From NCBI GenBank assembly GCA_023667165.1, contig JAMPAO010000013.1, positions 1 to 34,987 of the forward strand: a stretch of 34,987 nucleotides of DNA, read 5' to 3'. A program made the translations under genes and the position numbers. This document shows positions 30,160-34,987 of the stretch, in pieces (within the stretch, counting starts at the first letter, position 1; the number at the start of each line of letters is the position of its first letter). Origin of the DNA: Ruminococcus sp. (GTDB lineage: Bacteria > Bacillota > Clostridia > Oscillospirales > Ruminococcaceae). The notes below the pieces were generated by a model that worked only from the letters and a program-made list of their open reading frames with translations, searched no databases and was not told the DNA's origin.

Positions 30160-31578
30160 TTAGCTTATCGCTGTTGAATATTCCTCCGACGGCTCCGTCC
30201 ATTCCCCGTTAATGCGCGCGGCGACGGCGGCTCTTTTACCCGATACCGTTTTTTGGGGCAAATGAAAAACGGTTTTTGAAGTTTCGGCATATTCGGTAAA
30301 TTCCCCGTTTTCGTATATGTATATGCGGTATCTGTCGGAGTTCTTTGCGGCGCGCCATTTCAGCGTGACGTACCTGCCTCTGCGGGATACGCTTGTTATT
30401 TCGGGAAACTCACGATGATCGCCGCGTGCTTCAAGCGCAACCCTTTGCAGCTTATATACCGTACCGTGGCGCAGTACTTTGCCGTTCCCCAACTGACCGC
30501 AGTTATTTGCGCCCATGGTGTAAAGGCTCCCGTCCCTTTTGACCGCCGCGCAGTGCAGATATCCCACGGCGGCGGCAACGGCGTTATCGGCAAATTTTGC
30601 GGGAACGGAGCGTTCGTGCGTTATATCGGAGCCGTTATCCGGCGGCGCGGTCTGCGATCCCCATATATACGCGCTCCCGTCCCTTGTTACCGCCGCTGAC
30701 GACGAACCCGAAAGCTCGGCTGAAACCACGTTTTCCATTACCTTAACCGGTACAAGGCTGTTTTCGTAAGTCCCGTTCCCAAGCTGACCGCTGTAATTGA
30801 GCCCCCACATATACAGATCGCCGTTTTTTGCGACAGCTCCCCCGTGAGCCATTCCCAGGCTGACCGAGGCTATACCGTCCATTATCTTGACGGGAGAAGC
30901 TCGGTTTTCGGTATGCCCCTGCCCCAGTTGTCCCTCGCTGTTGTATCCCCATGTGTAAAGCTCTCCGTCCGCTGTTACGGCTGCTCCGAAGCCGCTGCCC
31001 AGGCTTACGGAGGATACCCCGTCCATTATTTTAACGGAAGAAAAGCAGTCGGCGGACGCGCCGCAGCCGAGCTGACCCGCGCCCCCGCTTCCCCGCATAT
31101 AAAGGCTCCCGTCCTTTGTCACCGCGCCGATACAACTGCTTCCCAGGCTCACCGAAACCACGTTGTCCATTATTTTCACCGGACGGAAAAAGCGGTTTTC
31201 CTCACTGTCCTGTTTTACGGGAACGCCGAGCTGACCGTATTCGTTGCTGCCCCATACGTACAGGCTGCCGTCCGAGGCGACGGCGGCGGCGCTCCTGCCG
31301 CTTATGTCAAAATATGAAACGCCGTCCATTACCTTTTCGGGGAACGGGTCGAAGCCGTGCCCGCTGTCCGTATCTCTTCCGAGCTGACCGTCGGTGTTCA
31401 GTCCCCAGGTGTAAAGGCTCCCGTCCCTTGTGAGCGCGCCGCTGAAATTATCTCCCGGGCATACTCGGATAACCTCCGTATCGGTTTCCCGCAGACGTCC
31501 GCTGTCCGCCCGAACGGACGGAGCGGCGGAAAATAAAAGCGCAGCCGACAGGATAAACGCCGCAGGTCTGTTTTTCAT
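30160..31578 (-). CDS. Secreted RCC1-repeat protein with C-terminal Fn3-like domain
   Basis: A 472-residue exported protein. The start at 31578 has AGAGGAGG upstream and gives a clean signal peptide cleaved after VRA (residue 24); the open frame further upstream is not used. Seven RCC1/alpha-tubulin-suppressor-type repeats follow, each with a core like 'DGSLYTWGLNTDGQLG' and a linking 'VKIMDGVSSVSLGSG' strand, enough for one seven-bladed propeller. The sixth repeat is degenerate (IWGSQTAPPDNGSD). The last 80 residues ('ITSVSRRGRYVTLKWRAAKNSDRYRIYIYENG') look like a fibronectin-III-type domain. It probably binds a partner outside the cell; partner unknown. No anchor is visible. Confidence 0.88.
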   Translation of the reverse strand: MKNRPAAFILSAALLFSAAPSVRADSGRLRETDTEVIRVCPGDNFSGALTRDGSLYTWGLNTDGQLGRDTDSGHGFDPFPEKVMDGVSYFDISGRSAAAVASDGSLYVWGSNEYGQLGVPVKQDSEENRFFRPVKIMDNVVSVSLGSSCIGAVTKDGSLYMRGSGGAGQLGCGASADCFSSVKIMDGVSSVSLGSGFGAAVTADGELYTWGYNSEGQLGQGHTENRASPVKIMDGIASVSLGMAHGGAVAKNGDLYMWGLNYSGQLGNGTYENSLVPVKVMENVVSAELSGSSSAAVTRDGSAYIWGSQTAPPDNGSDITHERSVPAKFADNAVAAAVGYLHCAAVKRDGSLYTMGANNCGQLGNGKVLRHGTVYKLQRVALEARGDHREFPEITSVSRRGRYVTLKWRAAKNSDRYRIYIYENGEFTEYAETSKTVFHLPQKTVSGKRAAVAARINGEWTEPSEEYSTAIS

Positions 31579-31708
31579 GAAATATTCCTCCTCTGTCCAT
31601 GCTTTAAAAATAATACAAACCGGAGAGGAAAAATTTTTCGTTTTCGGGAAATGTTCATACAAATTTAAGAAATCGCCCCCTTTGTCCGCCCCCGGATTTT
31701 TTCGGTAC

Positions 31709-31736
31709 TTGACATTTTTTTTCTGAGTGGTATAAT
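31709..31736 (+). promoter_or_regulatory. Promoter of pduL
   Basis: TTGACA (31709-31714), a 16-base spacer ending in TGG, and TATAAT (31731-31736). Both boxes are perfect. Confidence 0.88.
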
Positions 31737-31805
31737 AAAAACAGGAAATGTATGTCCCCGCCGTCATGAGGGATATGCGGAAATTTTGAAAGGTGGTATT
31801 ACATA

Positions 31806-32390
31806 ATGTCACAGGAATTTATAGTTGAAACCTCGGCGCGCCATGTCCATGTAACACAGGAAACGCTGGAGATACTTTTCGGCAAGGGAGCTTCCCTTAC
31901 AAAGAAAAAGGATCTTTCCCAGCCGGGACAGTACGCCTGCGAGGAGAGAGTAGAGGTCGTAGGTCCCAAGAGATCCCTGGCTAACGTGTCCATACTCGGT
32001 CCCGTAAGAAGCGCGGATCAGGTAGAGCTGTCCGCGACGGACGCGCGTTCCGTAGGCATTGCCGCCCCCGTAAGGGAGAGCGGAGATATCGCAGGCTCGG
32101 GAGCCTGTAAGCTGGTAGGTCCTGCGGGAGAGGTCGAGCTGAAGGAGGGCGTTATAGTTGCCAAGCGCCATATCCACCTTACTCCCGCCGACGCGGAGGA
32201 ACTGGGCGTAAAGGATAAGGACGTTGTGTACGTAAAGCTGGACACCGACGGCAGAAAGGCTATTCTGGGCGACGTTGTCTGCCGCGTTTCCGATAAATTC
32301 TCCCGTGCAATGCACATAGACACCGACGAAGCCAACGCGGTTTCCGCAGGCGGAGGACTTACTGGCACTATCGTCAAGGGTATAGAATGA
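31806..32390 (+). CDS. pduL: Phosphate propanoyltransferase (PduL-type phosphotransacylase)
   Basis: Swaps acyl groups between CoA and phosphate, giving acetyl- or propionyl-phosphate for ATP formation. The 194-residue protein has two PduL half-barrels; the zinc-binding histidines are in 'SARHVHVT' (residues 10-17) and 'AKRHIHLT' (about 120-127), and 'RHIHLTPADAEELGVKDKD' is diagnostic. The N-terminus lacks the amphipathic extension that targets PduL to bacterial microcompartments, and no shell genes are nearby, so it probably acts as the cytosolic phosphotransacylase, possibly in place of Pta. AAAGGTGG precedes ATG 31806. It is monocistronic. Confidence 0.95.
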   Translation: MSQEFIVETSARHVHVTQETLEILFGKGASLTKKKDLSQPGQYACEERVEVVGPKRSLANVSILGPVRSADQVELSATDARSVGIAAPVRESGDIAGSGACKLVGPAGEVELKEGVIVAKRHIHLTPADAEELGVKDKDVVYVKLDTDGRKAILGDVVCRVSDKFSRAMHIDTDEANAVSAGGGLTGTIVKGIE

Positions 32391-32413
32391 TCTTATGCTA
32401 TGAATAAAATAAG

Positions 32414-32438
32414 GAGGCTGTCTTTGCGGGACAGCCTC
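32414..32438. terminator. Hairpin between convergent genes
   Basis: GAGGCTGTC (32414-32422) and GACAGCCTC (32430-32438) form a 9-bp stem with a 7-base loop, followed by GCTTATTAT. It is a probable terminator for pduL. Confidence 0.65.
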
Positions 32439-32468
32439 GCTTATTATACAGGCTTTTTCCGGCGGCTG

Positions 32469-32768
32469 TCAGAAGGTCATTCTGAATACACCGAGAGTTA
32501 TCATACCCATCTGGATCATCACGCCCAGTGAGGAATTTATGACTGCCAGCACAAGGGCGATAATGTTGAGCGCTGCGGCGAAGCCTGTTTTGTGCGTATG
32601 TTTCTTTTTCAGGCTCATCACCAGCGCGGGAATGCTCAGGCAGTAGGTAACTATGGGGAGGAGCACGGAGAAGATACATCCGATTACGGTCATTATAAGG
32701 CTGGGTACGTGAACGCCGCCCTGCGCCTTAGATTCGGGGACTGCCGTGTTTGCACTGATATTGTTCAT
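32469..32768 (-). CDS. Small two-helix membrane protein (DUF4190-like)
   Basis: A 99-residue protein with a polar N-terminal tail (1-20) and two long hydrophobic segments (about 23-52 and 62-95) separated by the basic loop 'SLKKKHTHKTG'. This layout resembles DUF4190-type small membrane proteins, whose function is unknown. A ribosome site (AAAGAGGTAT on the minus strand) precedes the ATG. A TATAAT preceded by TGT is present on the minus strand at 32840-32835, with a poor -35. It converges with pduL. Confidence 0.72.
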   Translation of the reverse strand: MNNISANTAVPESKAQGGVHVPSLIMTVIGCIFSVLLPIVTYCLSIPALVMSLKKKHTHKTGFAAALNIIALVLAVINSSLGVMIQMGMITLGVFRMTF

Positions 32769-32956
32769 AATTATACCTCTTTCTTCAAATCGAATTTTTC
32801 GGAGCGTTTTCAGCTCCCTGTTTTCTATGATTTTATTATAACATACCTTTTTCGGATCTTTCCGAAAATCCCGCCAACGGCGGCTTTAAGCCTGTGAACG
32901 GCAGGAGATTTCGCGCGCCGGGTCCGAAAGTCCTCTGCGCTTGAAAAAAAAAACAA

Positions 32957-32985
32957 TTGACAATTTCCCGATAATGTGGTAATAT
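32957..32985 (+). promoter_or_regulatory. Promoter of the hybrid kinase
   Basis: TTGACA (32957-32962), a 17-base spacer ending in TGG, and TAATAT (32980-32985). The remainder of the gap 32769-33062 shows nothing else that I can support. Confidence 0.75.
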
Positions 32986-33062
32986 TTTATATGGAGCAGG
33001 ATCGGACGGACGGTCCGTTCCGGTCAGCAAAACGGGAAATCAGCCTTTGGGAGAGCCGAAGA

Positions 33063-34987
33063 ATGAAACAGAACAATCGAACATCCGCCGCAGACTGGCG
33101 GGGAAACGCGTTTATGATGCTTTCCCTGATCCTTGCGGCTGTAATAGGAGCGGTAATTCTCTATTCCGTTGTTATCGGCGAGGTAATAGATCTGTCGGTG
33201 CAGTCTGTGAACGAGCTGGCGCTTCATGATAAAACCGCTGTTTTGAAGTCGCTGGAATACCGCTGGAACACTCTTGCGGGCATAGGAGAGGAATGCCGCC
33301 GGGCGAAATGCCAAACGGTACACGAGGTCATGGAAACGCTCAACCTCAAGGGCAGCGGGATCGACTGCATCGACCTTGCCCTGGTCGACAGCGGGAACAG
33401 TATTTATTCCGGCTCCATGTTCATTTCCGAGGACGAAAATATCTCCTCCCTGTGCCGTGAGGAAAAGGAACGCTTCGCCGTCCGCTACGACGGAAACGGA
33501 TACAACGTTGAAAGCCGCGTCGAGAGCCTGCTTCTGGGCGTTAAGATAAAACCGTTTACCGTTGACGGGAAAACCTTTACCCACATAGTCTGCCGCTATC
33601 ATATCAATACCTTGAGGGACGAGCTGAAGATCGACTGCTACGACGGCAGGGGCTACAGCAGCGTTTTTGACCGCAGCGGCAATTATATCGTGAATCTCTA
33701 CCACAGCCAAAGCTCCAAACAGCGGAACAACTTCTTTGCCGATATTGAGCAGTACCGCCTTAAGGACGGCGTGACTGTGGAGGACATTCGCAGTCATATC
33801 GAAAAAAACGAAGCCTTTACGATCTCCGTTGAGGCTGACAGCGGCGGCGGGTTAATGCGCTTTACGCCGATCGAGGATATGGACTGGTATTTTGTGACGT
33901 CGGTCTACCGTTCCGTTTTTGTGGAACAGAGCATGGATCTGCTGCGGCTGGTGCTGCTGATATTTATCGCCATGGGTTCGGCGGCGGTGCTTATTATCGT
34001 GCTTGTCCAGCGCAGCCGTCAGTCGGCGGCGCTGGCGAGAGCCGAGCTCAGGCACAGTGAAGAGCTGAATAAGGCGCTGGATATGGCGGAATCGGCGAAC
34101 CGCGCAAAAACCGTGTTCCTCAATAATATGTCCCACGATATCCGCACGCCCATGAACGCCATAATAGGATTTACAAATCTTTCCCTGAAGCACCTTGACG
34201 ACAGAGAGCTGCTTCGGGATCATCTTGAAAAAATAAGCCGCTCCTCAAGCCATTTGCTCAGCCTTATCAACGACGTGCTGGATATGAGCCGCATCGAGTC
34301 GGGCAAGGTGGTTATTGAGGAGAAGCCGGAAAATCTGTCGGAGATCCTTGAAAATATCCGAAGCATTATTCAGACGGATATCGATTCCAGGCAGCTTGAG
34401 CTTAACATAACCGAGGACGTAAAGAACGAAAACGTTTGCTGCGACAAGCTGCGGCTCAATCAAGTGCTGCTGAATCTGCTTTCCAACGCCATGAAATTTA
34501 CTCCCTCCGGCGGATCGGTATCCCTGTCCCTCAAAGAAAAGGGGAGCCGCGGCGGCATAGGCGAATACGAGCTTCGGGTAAGGGACACGGGTATCGGCAT
34601 GAGTCCCGAGTTCGCAGCCACGGTCTTTGAACCCTTTACAAGGGAGCGCACCGCTACGGTCAGCGGTATTCAGGGCACGGGACTGGGAATGTCCATTACG
34701 AAAAGCATTGTGGATATGATGAACGGTACCGTCGAGGTCAAAAGCGAAAAAGACAAGGGTACGGAATTTATCATAAACCTGTCCTTCCGCCTTTGGGAGG
34801 CTGCGGATACGGTCAGAGAGGAGAAGCCGGAAAATACGGAAGAGGTATCCTTCGAGGGCAGCCGCCTGCTGCTGGTGGAGGACAACGAGCTTAACCGCGA
34901 GATAGCCGCAGAGATCTTAAAGGAATGGGGTTTCGTTATCGAAACCGCCGAGAACGGCAAAGAAGCGGTGGAGGCTGTGGCGGCTTC
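33063..34987 (+). CDS. Hybrid sensor histidine kinase, cut by the window end
   Basis: The frame is open from ATG 33063 (GGGAG nine bases upstream) to the last base, 641 codons, with no stop, so the gene continues outside. There is a membrane helix at about 18-40, an extracytoplasmic sensor region of about 235 residues of Cache-like layout ('YYS.VFDRSGNYIVN', 'EDMDWYFVTSVYRS'), and a second helix at about 298-320. Then come a HisKA domain with 'FLNNMSHDIRTPMNAIIGFTNL' (His358), the N-box 'LNQVLLNLLSNAMKFTP', G-boxes 'RDTGIGM' and 'GTGLGMSI', and the beginning of a receiver domain 'SRLLLVEDNELNREIAAEIL'. The ligand is unknown. Confidence 0.93.
   Translation, partial: MKQNNRTSAADWRGNAFMMLSLILAAVIGAVILYSVVIGEVIDLSVQSVNELALHDKTAVLKSLEYRWNTLAGIGEECRRAKCQTVHEVMETLNLKGSGIDCIDLALVDSGNSIYSGSMFISEDENISSLCREEKERFAVRYDGNGYNVESRVESLLLGVKIKPFTVDGKTFTHIVCRYHINTLRDELKIDCYDGRGYSSVFDRSGNYIVNLYHSQSSKQRNNFFADIEQYRLKDGVTVEDIRSHIEKNEAFTISVEADSGGGLMRFTPIEDMDWYFVTSVYRSVFVEQSMDLLRLVLLIFIAMGSAAVLIIVLVQRSRQSAALARAELRHSEELNKALDMAESANRAKTVFLNNMSHDIRTPMNAIIGFTNLSLKHLDDRELLRDHLEKISRSSSHLLSLINDVLDMSRIESGKVVIEEKPENLSEILENIRSIIQTDIDSRQLELNITEDVKNENVCCDKLRLNQVLLNLLSNAMKFTPSGGSVSLSLKEKGSRGGIGEYELRVRDTGIGMSPEFAATVFEPFTRERTATVSGIQGTGLGMSITKSIVDMMNGTVEVKSEKDKGTEFIINLSFRLWEAADTVREEKPENTEEVSFEGSRLLLVEDNELNREIAAEILKEWGFVIETAENGKEAVEAVAA

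Noticed and set aside
31579..31812. 78-codon N-terminal extension of the RCC1 protein
   Set aside because: The start at 31578 has a strong ribosome site and begins a clean signal peptide; the extension would place the signal peptide internally and overlap the pduL promoter.
1..34987. CRISPR array, tRNA, rRNA or transposase gene
   Set aside because: No regularly spaced repeats, no cloverleaf with TTC-purine loop and no transposase or integrase motifs were found on reading both strands.

Overview
The window looks like the chromosome of a low-to-mid GC, Gram-positive anaerobe of the Clostridia, most likely a Ruminococcus-type member of the Oscillospiraceae. This is inferred from gene content, not from a marker gene. 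The clues are strong AGGAGG-type ribosome sites, lipobox lipoproteins, a surface GH5 glucanase next to a carbohydrate-esterase-like hydrolase, a Feo iron operon with a small Cys-rich membrane protein, a CbiK-type anaerobic cobalt chelatase, and consensus sigma-A promoters, most with an extended -10 (TGnTATAAT). No rRNA, tRNA, prophage, transposase or CRISPR array was seen.

Layout. 1-3560: the end of a dispersed repeat, a 48-residue Q/N-rich small protein, a membrane protein, and an AgrA/AgrC-like two-component pair. 3640-9515: a probable iron-responsive island with a DUF2325 gene, a decayed gene, an ECF-type membrane protein, a flavodoxin, feoA-feoA-feoB, a Cys-rich FeoB partner and a divergent DtxR-family regulator. 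Seven copies of a 16-bp inverted-repeat operator (GTTAG-N6-CTAAC and close variants) lie at the promoters or in the leaders of this island. 9750-15333: a cobalamin riboswitch followed by a corrinoid/tetrapyrrole uptake operon, made of a NEAT-like surface protein lacking a signal peptide, a lipoprotein binding protein, a permease, an ATPase, a lipoprotein CbiK and a second secreted NEAT-like protein. 15338-17194: a MITE-like element, then thrB and trmB on the minus strand. 17225-19713: pyrE and a 508-residue orphan. 19777-23133: an Fe-S flavoprotein, a pentapeptide-repeat protein, a GH5 lipoprotein and an alpha/beta hydrolase. 23152-28461: a housekeeping run of recD2, comF, a pyridoxal-kinase-like gene, trmL and degV. 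28513-30039: a fused Wzz/tyrosine autokinase with tyrosine-rich segments. 30160-34987: a secreted RCC1-repeat protein (minus), a solitary PduL phosphotransacylase, a small membrane protein (minus) and a hybrid sensor kinase cut by the window end.

How the parts fit. The iron island would import Fe(II) through FeoB and make flavodoxin as an iron-free electron carrier; the shared operator suggests one regulator for DUF2325 and feo. The next block is controlled by an RNA sensor of cobalamin and appears to gather corrinoids or insert cobalt into tetrapyrroles outside the membrane, then import the product. A small family of about 150-bp inverted-repeat elements (ends at 51; 4869-5019; 15338-15501) marks boundaries between blocks and carries terminator-like hairpins. 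The most novel-looking items are the GTTAG-N6-CTAAC operator family with its divergent DtxR-like candidate regulator, the surface CbiK/NEAT-like operon, and a feo leader that can fold in two mutually exclusive ways.
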